From positions 248,001-312,000 of the forward strand of contig JACRBG010000002.1 of assembly GCA_016234595.1 (NCBI GenBank): a stretch of 64,000 nt of DNA, written 5' to 3'. The notes beneath the pieces were generated by a model that was given only the letters and a program-made list of their open reading frames with translations, searched no databases and was not told where the DNA came from. Source of the DNA: Chloroflexota bacterium (GTDB lineage Bacteria; Chloroflexota; Anaerolineae; Aggregatilineales; J027). Positions 42,901-51,861 of this stretch are shown here, in pieces (the first letter of the stretch is position 1; the number at the start of each line of letters is the position of its first letter). Position numbers and translations under genes: made by a program.

Positions 42901-45900
42901 CACATTTCTTTACTGATGAAGAAATACTGTTGGCTGAAAATATCTCTAACCAACTTTCGCTGAGTTTGGAACGGCGCGAAGCTGAATCTCAGAATCAATT
43001 AATCTACGACACAGGCCGTGCCTTGATTGCCTCAGGCGACCTGCAAGAATTATTGGAGGCTTTTGCTAATCCGATCCTCAAAAATCATGCGGGTAGTGCC
43101 AGCCTCCTGTTTGTTGACGAGAAAAATCCCCAATACCTAGATGTAGTGGCGACCGTCAAAACTTCGGATAAACTGGTAACTTTGCCATTAGGAACCAGAC
43201 TCAGTCTTACTGATCTAGGGACTGAAACCTCTGATAATGTAACAGTAGCGGCTCAATTAGTCTCAGACATAACCGATCCTAGTTATGGCTTTGCCCCTGA
43301 GTATATTGAAGGCTTGAAAGCCTTTGGGACTCTATCATATGCGAGTATTCCGCTAGTTTCGGGCCAACGTAACATTGGGAATATCTCCCTCTCATGGCCG
43401 GAATATCATAATTTTTCACAACAAGAAATTCTCTACTATGACGTATTCCAATCCCAATTAAGTGCGTTGGTCGAAGTCCGCCGTTTGTTTGAAGAAACAC
43501 AACGGACGGCTCGCCAATTGAACACAGTGCTAGGCGCGGTGCCTGTCATTCTGTTCTCCTACGATCAAAATGGCGTATTCACCCTATCGGAAGGGTCGGG
43601 TCTTCAGGCTCAAGGGCTAACCTCGGGCCAACTGGTAGGAGCATCGCTATTTGAGGCCTATAAAGACAATCCAGATTTCCTAGCAGCTTCTGAGCGCGCC
43701 TTGCAAGGTGAAGCCTTTGTTGCGACTGCTGATATTGGTGGTGCGATTTACGAAACCCACTATGCCCCCATCTATGATGAAACTGGGACACTGTCTGGCA
43801 CAATCGGCCTAGCGATTGACACAACCGAACGTGAGCGGTTGCTGCTCGAAATCGAGCGTAATGCCACCCTGCTCCGTAGTGTGTTGGACACCACACCTGA
43901 CTGGATTTTTGTGAAAGATCGCCGCTATCGTTTCCTGTTGGTGAACGAAGGTTTTGCCAAGAATCAGGGCAAGACGGTCGAAGAAGTCACCGGCAGTGAT
44001 GATGCTGGCATTGGGGTGCCTGAAGAATTGATCTATGGCAACCCTGAGAAAAATATTCGTGGTTTCCGTGCCGATGACGACTATGTTTTAACCACAGGCC
44101 AAGCCATTCATAACCCCCATGATGTGGTGGTGTTTGCTGACGGCAGCACCCATATTATGGATACGCAAAAACTTCCGCTGGTAGATGAAAAAGGTCAACC
44201 CTTCGCGGTGCTTGGTTTCTCCCGCGATGTTACCCAACGTATCCGTACCCAACAACGTGAACAATTGGCAACTGAACTAGGTCAACAACTTGCCAGCTTG
44301 CTCCATATCGAAGACTTGTTTGCCCAAACAGTCACCAGCCTGAGCGAAATGTTGGGCTACTATCATGTTCACATCTATGTGCATGAACCTGAGACTGAGA
44401 GCCTAGTGGTGGTCGAAGGTTTGGGCGAGGCTGGCGCGTTCATGAAGAGTGAACGGCATCGTATTTCAATGGATGCCGAACGTAGCTTAGTCGCCCGTTC
44501 AGCCCGCGCCCTTGAGCCAATTATTGTGAACGATGTGCAAGATGACCCAAATTTCTTGCCCAACCCATTATTGCCCTATACCCAAAGTGAAGTAGCCATT
44601 CCGCTGTATCAGGGGCAATCGCTTATTGGGGTACTCGATGTGCAGCATGACCAATCCAATGCCTTCAGCTCTGAAGAAGTGGCAACCCTTCTGATTATTG
44701 CCAACCAATTAAGTGTGTCTATCTCGAATGTTCGCCAATTTGAACGCGCTGAAAAACGTGGTAATGAGCTAGAAGTGGTGTCTGACCTGAGCGCCATCGC
44801 TACGACAATTTTGGATCAAACCGAACTGCTCCAAACAGTCGCCGACCTCACCAAAGAAAGCTTTAATCTCTATCATGCCCACATCTACCTCTTGGATAAC
44901 GCGCGCCAATATCTAGAATTAGCCGCTGGTGCTGGTGATATTGGTCGCCTCATGGTCAGCGAACGCCGCAAGATCGCACTACAGCATCCCCACAGTTTGG
45001 TAGCTCTTGCTGCCCGCGATGCTGAAGGTGTGATCGCGAACGATGTGACTGAAAGTGCCGACTTCTTACCCAACCCGTTGTTACCAGATACACGCTCGGA
45101 AATGGCGATTCCAATGATGGTCGCGGGTGATGTCATCGGGGTGTTGGACGTTCAATCTGAAATAGTCAACCGCTTTACCAACGAAGACCTCAATATCCAA
45201 ACGGCACTGGCCTCGCAATTGGCTGTTGCTGTCACCAATGCGCGTGCATTTGAAGAACGCCGACGGGCTGAGACATCGCTGGCGAAGCGCGTGGCTGAAA
45301 TTGAAGCGGTGGCGCAGGTGGGTATCGCCGCCAGTACCATCTTGGACGTGAATCAATTGCTATTCACCGTATCCAATCTGACGAAGCAGCGTTTCAATCT
45401 CTATCATGCCCATATCTATTTACTAGACGATGCTCGGCAAAATCTTGTTTTGACAGCTGGGGCAGGTGAAGCTGGTAAACGAATGGTGGCCGAAGGTCGC
45501 ACGATTTCGCTTAATCAGTCAACCAGCTTAGTCGCCCGTGCCGCCCGTAGTGCCGAAGCTGTCATTGCCAATGATGTCATTCTCAATCCCGATTTCCTAC
45601 CCAACCCCTTGCTGCCCGATACGCGCTCAGAAATGGCCCTCCCGATGATTGTCGGTGGTCAGGTCATTGGGGTGTTGGATGTCCAAAGCGATCAGCTCGA
45701 TAACTTTAGTGCCGATGACATCCAAGTCCAGTCAACACTGGCTTCTCAGTTGGCCGTCGCGGTTGCTAACGCCAGCGCCTTCCAAAGCGCCAATGAACGC
45801 GCCGCAGAATTGGCCTTGGTAAATGAACTTGGCGTCGAGATGACCTCCATTCTCGATCCCGATCTTTTGGTGCATCGCGTAGGGGAGGAAGTGGCCCGTT

Positions 45901-47906
45901 CCTTCGACCTCTATCACATTCACATTTTTGTGGCTGATGAGAGTGGTCAAGAATTGGTGCTGGCAACAGGTAATGGCCGCGCTCCCTGTCTGCACATTGA
46001 CAAGGACTACCGCATTCGCCTTGATGAGGAAATGAGCCTTGTGACTCGTGCTGCCATGGAGCGCCGCAGCTTGATGGCGGGTAATGTAACCGAAGAACCC
46101 TATTTCCTTTCAAGTCCCTTCTTGCCCAATACCCGTTCTGAGCTTTGTTTGCCCATGATCGTCGGTGAGCAACTGGTTGGGGTCATTGATATTCAATCTG
46201 ACAAGTTGAACAGCTTTAAAGATGAAGACATCCTGATCCTTTCTACCTTGGCTTCCCAGATTGCAACGGCGATCTCGAATGCCCGTGCTTTCCAAAACGT
46301 GGAAGCGGCCCGTGCTGAAGTCAGTCGTATCTTCAACCTCTCGGCAGACATGATCGGGAGCGCTGGGTTTGATGGCTACTTCAAGAGTCTCAACCCTGCT
46401 TGGACAAAGAACTTGGGGTGGTCAATCGAGGAATTGTCCAGCAAGCCTTTTGTCGAATTCGTTCACCCCGACGACCGACAGCGCACCCTTGATGAATATG
46501 CCTCCGAAATGGAAAAAGGCTCACCCACCATTTCCTTTGAAAATCGCTATCAGTGCAAAGACGGTTCGTATAGATGGATTTCGTGGAATGCCACCCCCAT
46601 CCTAGACGAAGCCGTGACCTATTTTGTGGCCCGTGACGTAACGGGTCAGAAAGACACCGAACGCCGTGAACGTCTGGCAAATGAACTCGGTCAACAGTTG
46701 AGTTCTTTGCTGCAACAGGAAGAACTGCTCAAGGAAACAGTGGAGCAGTTGTCCCAAGCCTTTGGTTACTATCACACCCAGATTTACCTTGTGGATGAAG
46801 ATGGTAAGCGCCTTGTCCTTAGCGAAGGTGTAGGTCGGGCCGGTGAGATTATGAAGCAGCAGCAGCATAGCATTCCGCTACGTGCTGAACGAAGTCTAGT
46901 AGCCCGCGCTGGTCGCAGTATGCAGCCCGTCGTGGCTGAGGACGTTGCGCTCGACCCGAACTATCTCCCCAACCCCTTGCTCCCCTATACCCGTGCCGAA
47001 ATTGCGGTTCCGGTGTTTGCAGGGGATCGTTTGTTAGGGGTTCTCGATGTACAACACAATACCCCCGGCTTTTTCGACGCAGGGCAAGTCCGTACTTTGC
47101 TCGTAGTCGCAAGCCAATTGGCCGTCGCACTTTCTAACGCTGAACTCTACGCCGAGCAGTTACGAACGACTGAGCAGTTGCGGGAACTTGACCGCCTAAA
47201 GAACGAATTCTTGGCAAGCATGAGCCATGAACTCCGTACCCCACTCAACTCGATTATCGGTTATGCCGAAGTCATTTTGGACGGGTTGGACGGGCCGCTT
47301 AATGAAGAAATGGAAGAAGACGTTCACTCCATTCACCAAAGCGGCAAACTCTTGTTAAGCCTCATCAACGACATCCTTGACCTCGCTAAGATCGAAGCAG
47401 GTCAGATGGAGTTGGAATATGAGCCAGTTGATATTTCCGCTTTCTTGGCAAAGGCTGTTGAAAGCTCTAATATTCTGGTCAAAGATAAACATGTTGAGAT
47501 GCGCTCGGAAGTTAGCAATGAAGTCCGCGATCTTGATCATTTCGAGGCCGATCCCATCCGCTTACAACAAATCGTCAACAATCTGCTCTCCAACGCGGCT
47601 AAGTTCACAGAGCAAGGCTCCATTACCGCCAAAGCACGAATTGATAATGGCTCGTTGGTCATCTCGATTGTGGACACAGGTATGGGGATTGCCCAAGATA
47701 AACTGGACATCATTTTTGAGCGATTCCGTCAAGCCGACCAATCATCAACCCGCCGCGCTGGTGGTACGGGCCTCGGTCTTGCCATTACTCGTCAATTGAT
47801 TCAGATGCACGGGGGTGATATTTGGGTCGAAAGCGAAATAGGCAAGGGCACGAGCTTTAGCTTCAGCATCCCGCTGGAACGCCGCAAGGAACCTGCTGGC
47901 GATTAG
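39966..47906 (+). CDS. Giant multi-GAF/PAS membrane sensor histidine kinase
   Basis: 2646 residues. TM1 (~18-45), extracytoplasmic Cache-like domain (~46-305), TM2 (~307-330), HAMP (~331-380), then about ten GAF-type and three PAS domains. Order: GAF 400-545, a degenerate GAF 560-665, GAF 678-835, GAF 845-1005, GAF 1010-1180, PAS 1180-1295, PAS 1297-1425, GAF 1435-1590, 1600-1755, 1780-1940, 1945-2110, PAS 2115-2230, GAF 2240-2395. HisKA has phospho-acceptor H2421 in SMSHELRTPLNSIIGY; the HATPase has NNLLSNAAKF, DTGMGIAQ and GGTGLGLAI. Seven GAFs share a repeated SLVARAAR ... FLPNPLLPxTRSE ... IGVLDVQ block, indicating tandem duplication. No receiver domain or adjacent response regulator is seen. 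Confidence 0.95.
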   Translation: MKATRTPTKNQGRLPLWRQLRWSLVLYFILLAVLPIVVISLVLIRQSSDQAEKQVFSQLQSVATLKEQELERWLSDGQNELQSVVADPVRNQKIFQLLSAPDADPVVRSSVNNALLAQKNVTNHFQEFVLYTPEGRIVAASDDTQVGKVLTLQPYYQGSITNESYIQPPYYEIGSGELTMYETIQLKNGSGEVVGVMAARLNLDVLNEIMTERGGLGSTGETYLVSLENNFFLTSSRFEGYERTRAYHSVGIDQVLQQKDGSGQYSDYRGIAVFGVYRWVPTLQAGLVAEQDVEEALQAARDSRNTSILIGVIATLIAAGTGFILATRVSRPITYLTGIANRLAAGQLNQRTQMTQRNEVGVLGRTFDQMANQLEDLVGSLEARVSERTKDVTTTLEVGRLATSLYGREDFLPSIVEFIRESFSLYYVQVYLLDEAKRFAILRAGTGEAGQQLLARQHQLDMNETSLVARSVATEQPVVVTDTQTNPDHKPNPLLPSTRSEAAIPLIIAGETLGVLDMQSEKEGTFTAENLPAFGAMATQLAGILRATRALEETRSAVNRADDINRRLTRQNWEGYLASIARGDAIGFEYDLENANPLPQNVSVTDMVQSHAEQTYALQPITLRGETIGNIVVREDSEREWTEYELGLLREAAELVAQATEQYRTVDETEKRANELAIVAQVSATAASIQDLDSLLQTVADLTKNEFRLYHAHVYLLSPDRNFLLLAAGAGEPGRVMKASGHRIPVKQEFSLVARAARSRRGVVSNNVADAPDFLPNPLLPATKSELAVPMVVGDSVIGVLDVQDAVINRFTNEDLRVLSTLADQLAVAINNVRQFEATQRRLKDAQAVNLINEFLRSTLGDDEALENVLRVIIETLGPDNSIYSAFNHERRMWQGIVGAGSGMTSELAKTFQDPAEAYPHGLEAIERRKVVAVNNARLYPNFPLAILEALGIKSVMVIPLVIGNVTIGVIFLNYNTAPHFFTDEEILLAENISNQLSLSLERREAESQNQLIYDTGRALIASGDLQELLEAFANPILKNHAGSASLLFVDEKNPQYLDVVATVKTSDKLVTLPLGTRLSLTDLGTETSDNVTVAAQLVSDITDPSYGFAPEYIEGLKAFGTLSYASIPLVSGQRNIGNISLSWPEYHNFSQQEILYYDVFQSQLSALVEVRRLFEETQRTARQLNTVLGAVPVILFSYDQNGVFTLSEGSGLQAQGLTSGQLVGASLFEAYKDNPDFLAASERALQGEAFVATADIGGAIYETHYAPIYDETGTLSGTIGLAIDTTERERLLLEIERNATLLRSVLDTTPDWIFVKDRRYRFLLVNEGFAKNQGKTVEEVTGSDDAGIGVPEELIYGNPEKNIRGFRADDDYVLTTGQAIHNPHDVVVFADGSTHIMDTQKLPLVDEKGQPFAVLGFSRDVTQRIRTQQREQLATELGQQLASLLHIEDLFAQTVTSLSEMLGYYHVHIYVHEPETESLVVVEGLGEAGAFMKSERHRISMDAERSLVARSARALEPIIVNDVQDDPNFLPNPLLPYTQSEVAIPLYQGQSLIGVLDVQHDQSNAFSSEEVATLLIIANQLSVSISNVRQFERAEKRGNELEVVSDLSAIATTILDQTELLQTVADLTKESFNLYHAHIYLLDNARQYLELAAGAGDIGRLMVSERRKIALQHPHSLVALAARDAEGVIANDVTESADFLPNPLLPDTRSEMAIPMMVAGDVIGVLDVQSEIVNRFTNEDLNIQTALASQLAVAVTNARAFEERRRAETSLAKRVAEIEAVAQVGIAASTILDVNQLLFTVSNLTKQRFNLYHAHIYLLDDARQNLVLTAGAGEAGKRMVAEGRTISLNQSTSLVARAARSAEAVIANDVILNPDFLPNPLLPDTRSEMALPMIVGGQVIGVLDVQSDQLDNFSADDIQVQSTLASQLAVAVANASAFQSANERAAELALVNELGVEMTSILDPDLLVHRVGEEVARSFDLYHIHIFVADESGQELVLATGNGRAPCLHIDKDYRIRLDEEMSLVTRAAMERRSLMAGNVTEEPYFLSSPFLPNTRSELCLPMIVGEQLVGVIDIQSDKLNSFKDEDILILSTLASQIATAISNARAFQNVEAARAEVSRIFNLSADMIGSAGFDGYFKSLNPAWTKNLGWSIEELSSKPFVEFVHPDDRQRTLDEYASEMEKGSPTISFENRYQCKDGSYRWISWNATPILDEAVTYFVARDVTGQKDTERRERLANELGQQLSSLLQQEELLKETVEQLSQAFGYYHTQIYLVDEDGKRLVLSEGVGRAGEIMKQQQHSIPLRAERSLVARAGRSMQPVVAEDVALDPNYLPNPLLPYTRAEIAVPVFAGDRLLGVLDVQHNTPGFFDAGQVRTLLVVASQLAVALSNAELYAEQLRTTEQLRELDRLKNEFLASMSHELRTPLNSIIGYAEVILDGLDGPLNEEMEEDVHSIHQSGKLLLSLINDILDLAKIEAGQMELEYEPVDISAFLAKAVESSNILVKDKHVEMRSEVSNEVRDLDHFEADPIRLQQIVNNLLSNAAKFTEQGSITAKARIDNGSLVISIVDTGMGIAQDKLDIIFERFRQADQSSTRRAGGTGLGLAITRQLIQMHGGDIWVESEIGKGTSFSFSIPLERRKEPAGD

Positions 47907-47918
47907 GATTAACTTTCA

Positions 47919-47948
47919 GGGGCAGGCACACACCTGCCCTTTTTATTT
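47919..47948 (+). terminator. Terminator of the sensory operon
   Basis: GGGCAGG (47921-47927) and CCTGCCC (47934-47940), extended by A-T and G-T pairs, followed by TTTTTATTT. A strong intrinsic terminator 13 nt after the kinase stop. Confidence 0.9.
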
Positions 47949-47949
47949 C

Positions 47950-48990
47950 TTAGCCCAATTCATGCAGTTTCAAAAGCTGCTCTAATAAGCGATTGTCTAG
48001 GGGATTATTGCGGTCGGTTTTGCCAATGGGGTCTTGTACGGTATCTTGGCCTAACAACGCATACCCCACATTTAAAACGCCGTTGCTCAACACCTCAAGG
48101 TCATAACCCCCCTCCGTCACAAATACAATCCGCCCCTCGCATAAAGTCTGGGCCGTTTGAATCAGCCAGCATGTTATGTTTGCAAACATGGGGAGTGATA
48201 CTTGCAGACTTGCCAATGGGTCACGCCAATGGGCATCAAACCCCGCCGATACCAAGATCATTTCAGGCTGAAAACGCGCCAATGCAGGCAGAACAAGGCG
48301 TGTATAAAGTGTCTCAAAGGCTGTGTCACCTGCGCCCCCCGGCAGTGGAATATTCATATTAAAGCCCTGCCCCGTGCCCTGACCAATTTCATTAACCGTG
48401 CCTGTACCGGGATAAAGTGGTGGCGCTTGGTGGGAGGAGATGAAATAAACTGACGCATCATCATAAAAAGCATCCTGTGTGCCGTTTCCATGGTGCACAT
48501 CAAAATCTACGATAGCGACCTTTTTTAATCCATATTTCGCTTGGGCATAGCGCGCTGCGATGGCGATATTATTTAATAAACAGAACCCCATACCACGTGT
48601 CGGCGTTGCATGATGACCGGGTGGGCGAATCGCTGCCAAGCCATTATCGGCCTGTTTTTCCAACACCGCATCTACCACGTTTAGCAATCCTCCCGCCGCG
48701 ATACGGGCCAACTCATAAGACACGGGTAGCACATACGTATCGGGGTCAAGCCCTACCATGCGTTCCTGCGCGGCAATCCACGCCAACACATCCAAATATT
48801 TCTCGGCATGGACACGTTGGATTTCTTCTAGGGTAGCTTCGCGTGGTTCGACCCGTGCAAAATGTTGCACAATGCCCGATTCTTCCAATAGGTTTTGGAT
48901 AGCAATCAAGCGTCCAGCATGTTCAGGGTGTCCGGTCAGGGTATGTTGAGTAAAGCGTGTATCGGTGAAAAATGCAGTGGTCATGGTCAT
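47950..48990 (-). CDS. Histone deacetylase/AcuC family zinc hydrolase
   Basis: 346 residues from ATG 48990; ATG 48984 or a TTG at 49008 are alternatives. The class II HDAC-like fold is shown by AIRPPGHHATPTRGMGFCLL, the metal site VAIVDFDVHHGNGTQDAFY, and ILVSAGFDAHWRDPLASL, plus VFVTEGGYDLEVLSNG. These are the Asp/His/Asp zinc ligands and the HH catalytic pair. Bacterial members deacetylate small amides, polyamines or acetyl-lysine proteins; the substrate here is unknown. The gene stands alone between the sensory operon and tRNA-Met. Confidence 0.93.
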   Translation of the reverse strand: MTMTTAFFTDTRFTQHTLTGHPEHAGRLIAIQNLLEESGIVQHFARVEPREATLEEIQRVHAEKYLDVLAWIAAQERMVGLDPDTYVLPVSYELARIAAGGLLNVVDAVLEKQADNGLAAIRPPGHHATPTRGMGFCLLNNIAIAARYAQAKYGLKKVAIVDFDVHHGNGTQDAFYDDASVYFISSHQAPPLYPGTGTVNEIGQGTGQGFNMNIPLPGGAGDTAFETLYTRLVLPALARFQPEMILVSAGFDAHWRDPLASLQVSLPMFANITCWLIQTAQTLCEGRIVFVTEGGYDLEVLSNGVLNVGYALLGQDTVQDPIGKTDRNNPLDNRLLEQLLKLHELG

Positions 48991-49054
48991 AGGTGGGTTA
49001 TCCAGCAAACAAAAAACTCGCCGTTGAAGCGAGTGTACATCAATTTATTGGGTG

Positions 49055-49126
49055 TGGCGACGACTGGATTTGAACCAGTAACCAACGGCTTATGAGTCCG
49101 CTGCTCTGCCATTGAGCTACGTCGCC
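49055..49126 (-). tRNA. tRNA-Met (CAT anticodon)
   Basis: 72 nt: acceptor GGCGACG/CGTCGCC, D-arm GCTCAATGGCAGAGC, anticodon loop CTCATAA (CAT), T-arm ACTGGTTCAAATCCAGT. The first acceptor pair G-C indicates an elongator-type tRNA; a tRNA-Ile2 with lysidine-modified CAT cannot be excluded. The anticodon stem GCGGA/GCCGT has a closing A-G mismatch. CCA is not encoded. Confidence 0.92.
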
Positions 49127-49460
49127 AGCATATTAAGTATTATAGCGAAGGTGTTTTGGGTGTCAATGGGGTGTCTGCTGCTTGGAGATTTAGACCCTTC
49201 AATGTAGCCTAGCCATAACACAACTCCCTTTAGATAACGGCCATTTTCGCAGCACCAAATATGACTACCCCGTATAAATTCGTAACTGTAGTTACGAATT
49301 CAACTTCGGCGCATATAAGCATCAGTAATAGAATGTGTGTTCTATGAAAATAAGCTCTAGAATCCGCCCTCCAATTCGAAATGCTCCCTAGCTTTTATCT
49401 AGCGCCCTAATTCACTATACTAAAGAAGGTAAATTTTTTAAGGCATGGGACAAAAAAATC
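49127..49460. other. Intergenic region between tRNA-Met and a lipoprotein gene
   Basis: About 330 bases with no gene. It holds the 11-bp inverted repeat and must contain the divergent promoters; no -35/-10 pair is clear enough to mark. Confidence 0.4.
49277..49300. promoter_or_regulatory. Perfect 11-bp inverted repeat
   Basis: AATTCGTAACT (49277-49287) and AGTTACGAATT (49290-49300) flank a 2-bp centre, a typical shape for a dimeric repressor operator. Each arm contains the heptamer TTACGAA (or TTCGTAA), the unit found as direct repeats in the lan locus. It lies about 160 bp before the lipoprotein gene at 49461 and 150 bp upstream of tRNA-Met. Confidence 0.5.
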
Positions 49461-50135
49461 TTGCGACACCATCAGCGCATTTTAATGGGATTGTTGTTTA
49501 TTTTCTCAACTTCATTGGCCTGTTCGCTTGCTACTACCAAGAATCAGCCGCAAGATGTTGTGCCCGCTAGCACCGACAATTGGGTCAGCTTTCAATCCAG
49601 CGGTGCCAGCATTGGTGCTCCCCCCAATGATTGGTTGTTAGTACCCCAAGATCAAGCTGAGATTGGTTCGCTCTATACCAATATGACTCGCTTTGATGAA
49701 TCAGCCGCCAATGTATTTTTGGGCCTAGCCGCGGTTGGAGCGACTAATGGCTACCATTTGGTTTTGATGAAGAGCGATGGCACAGCATGGGTGACGGTTT
49801 TTTCGGAACCTGTGCCTGCCGAAACGACATTAGTGGATTTTTTGACCAGCGCCAAAGAAGATTGGCAGCGTCGTGGTATTCCGATTTTAAGTGAGCGCGA
49901 AGTCAATCTGCCGATGGGTCAAGCCACTCGCCGCGAAATCGAAATCTTGGTTGGGCAATCCACCCACTGGCAAGATAACTCCCGTGCCGACAGCCAAGCC
50001 CTTGACCGTCAATATCAATATATTCTCCAAGTCGGCAACGAAATTTATACTTTGACTTTCGATGCCCAAGTCGTTGACTTTGACGACTACAAACCCATCT
50101 TTCAAGCCATGGCGCTTTCTTTTTCTGTTAATTGA
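49461..50135 (+). CDS. Lipoprotein of unknown function
   Basis: 224 residues from a TTG at 49461; the next start, ATG 49485, would remove the basic N-terminus. The signal (ILMGLLFIFSTSLAC) ends in a lipobox. The mature protein (~160 residues after a short spacer) has mixed alpha/beta character, with WVSFQSSGASIGAPPNDWLL near the start and YQYILQVGNEIYTLTFDAQV near the end. This pattern resembles PsbP/DcrB-like secreted domains, but I would not assign it. It lies before the PPC-repeat gene with a 103-nt gap. Confidence 0.7.
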   Translation: MRHHQRILMGLLFIFSTSLACSLATTKNQPQDVVPASTDNWVSFQSSGASIGAPPNDWLLVPQDQAEIGSLYTNMTRFDESAANVFLGLAAVGATNGYHLVLMKSDGTAWVTVFSEPVPAETTLVDFLTSAKEDWQRRGIPILSEREVNLPMGQATRREIEILVGQSTHWQDNSRADSQALDRQYQYILQVGNEIYTLTFDAQVVDFDDYKPIFQAMALSFSVN

Positions 50136-50238
50136 AAGCCACCCACACAGATTGACTTCACTTGTGCTGCAAACAGTACCCAACCTACAATGAGTGCTGC
50201 AAGTTAACCTTGACGCTTAATTCAGAAAGAGATATAGC

Positions 50239-51786
50239 GTGAAATCCAAACTGATGTTTCGACTGATGTGTTTAAGCCTGTTGCTGGCATTGGCTTTGCC
50301 TTCCACTGTTTTAGCATCCGAGAATCATCCGACTTTGAATCACTCCACCCAAGATGGTGGTAGCGCAGTGACCTATGGTACTGAGGTGACGGGTGAAATT
50401 ACTGCCGAAGCGATTGAACAGCTTTGGACATTGGAAGCAGCCTCAGCAGATAGAATCGGGGTGCGGGTCGAACGAACAGGCGGCAACCTAATGCCACAGG
50501 TGTCCATTCTTGATGTAAACGGACAAGAACTCTCCAGTAGCTATGGCCCGGATGATACCCAAGCTGTTACCGAGATTGAGAGCTATGTATTGCCTCTTGC
50601 GGGAAGCTATCAGATACGGGTCTATCGCCAATATGAGGCAACGGGTAAGACCACCGGAACCTATTCACTCAATGTCAGTTTGATCGCCACCGCTGAAGAT
50701 AATCCCAACAATATCACCCCCGTAGGTGAAGTGACCTATGACGCCCCTGTGCAGGGCAATGTGACCCCCAACCGTTGGCGGAATGTCTATACCTTGCAAG
50801 CGGCTGGTGCTGATGTCATTAGCGTGAATGTTGAACGTACCAATGGCAATTATATCCCCTATGTTGAAGTATTAGATTCCAATGGTGGTGTGCTTTCGGG
50901 TGGCTATGGCTACAACAACGATTATTATGATGCCGCCACGATTGAAGAAGTGGAATTGCCCGGCCCCGGTCAATATAGTGTTGCGGTCAGTCGCTATGAT
51001 GGCTTTAATGGTCTGACCATCGGTGGTTTTAATCTAACCGTGACCATGCTGGGTGCTGGTGATGATAATCCAGTTCTGACAGGCGCTACCCCCGGCACTG
51101 TGACCTATGATACCCCCTTAACAGGCGAGTTAACCAATAGCAATTGGTATCAAGATTGGACGCTCGCTCTGACCTCGGCAGACCGGGTGACCATTACGGT
51201 GAACCGTAGTAGTGGCAATCTAATCCCCCGTTTTGTAGTTTTAGGTGGCAGTGGTCAAGAACTTTACACCGCCTATGAAGATTACTCCTATTCCCAAGCC
51301 ACCCTTGAAGACTATTCATTTGATGTTGCGGGCACATTCACAGTGCGTGTCTTCCGCGCCAATGAGAAATTTGGCCCCACCACTGGCGGCTATGAGCTTT
51401 TGGTCGCATTGGAGGGTGCAGGCGAAGACAGTGAAACCCTCCAAGGTTTTACCGGGACGATCACCAAAGGCACGCCCGTCACTGGTACGGTCACCAATGC
51501 CCGTTGGGCCGATACATGGACATATGAAGGTGTCAGCGGCGAAGTCATTGACATTACCGTCGAACGCACGGGTGGTACACTCGTTCCGCTGTTGGAAGTC
51601 CGCGATAGCAATGGTCAAACCATCACCTCAGCCTATGTTGCCGATACGGGTGATAAGTCAGCTATTACTCGTTTCACGGTTCCGGGCAATGGCGAATATC
51701 GGATTGTGGTGGTGCGCTCTTCCGAGCAAACCGGCCACACCACCGGCGACTATACTCTCTCAATCACCGATACAGTCGCTCAATAG
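50239..51786 (+). CDS. Secreted protein with four PPC-type beta-sandwich repeats
   Basis: 515 residues from a GTG preceded by AAAGAGA. A signal peptide (MCLSLLLALALPSTVLA) is followed by four repeats of ~115 residues. Each starts like YGTEVTGEITAEAIEQLWTL, contains DRIGVRVERTGGNLMPQV and a SY/AY turn, and ends with YQIRVYR ... TGTYSLNVSL. This is the pre-peptidase C-terminal (PPC) jelly-roll pattern, usually found beside secreted enzymes; here the repeats make up the whole protein. It is probably a surface or extracellular binding protein. A terminator follows at 51814. Confidence 0.85.
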   Translation: MKSKLMFRLMCLSLLLALALPSTVLASENHPTLNHSTQDGGSAVTYGTEVTGEITAEAIEQLWTLEAASADRIGVRVERTGGNLMPQVSILDVNGQELSSSYGPDDTQAVTEIESYVLPLAGSYQIRVYRQYEATGKTTGTYSLNVSLIATAEDNPNNITPVGEVTYDAPVQGNVTPNRWRNVYTLQAAGADVISVNVERTNGNYIPYVEVLDSNGGVLSGGYGYNNDYYDAATIEEVELPGPGQYSVAVSRYDGFNGLTIGGFNLTVTMLGAGDDNPVLTGATPGTVTYDTPLTGELTNSNWYQDWTLALTSADRVTITVNRSSGNLIPRFVVLGGSGQELYTAYEDYSYSQATLEDYSFDVAGTFTVRVFRANEKFGPTTGGYELLVALEGAGEDSETLQGFTGTITKGTPVTGTVTNARWADTWTYEGVSGEVIDITVERTGGTLVPLLEVRDSNGQTITSAYVADTGDKSAITRFTVPGNGEYRIVVVRSSEQTGHTTGDYTLSITDTVAQ

Positions 51787-51813
51787 CCAACAGCTTTAAA
51801 AAGCGGTATTCTC

Positions 51814-51840
51814 ATAGGGGCACATCTGCCCCTATTTTGT
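51814..51840 (+). terminator. Terminator of the PPC-repeat gene
   Basis: ATAGGGGCA (51814-51822), loop CATC, TGCCCCTAT (51827-51835), then TTTTGTTT. Perfect 9-bp stem with a T-rich tail. Confidence 0.9.
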
Positions 51841-51861
51841 TTAATTAGTGCTAGTGAAAAC

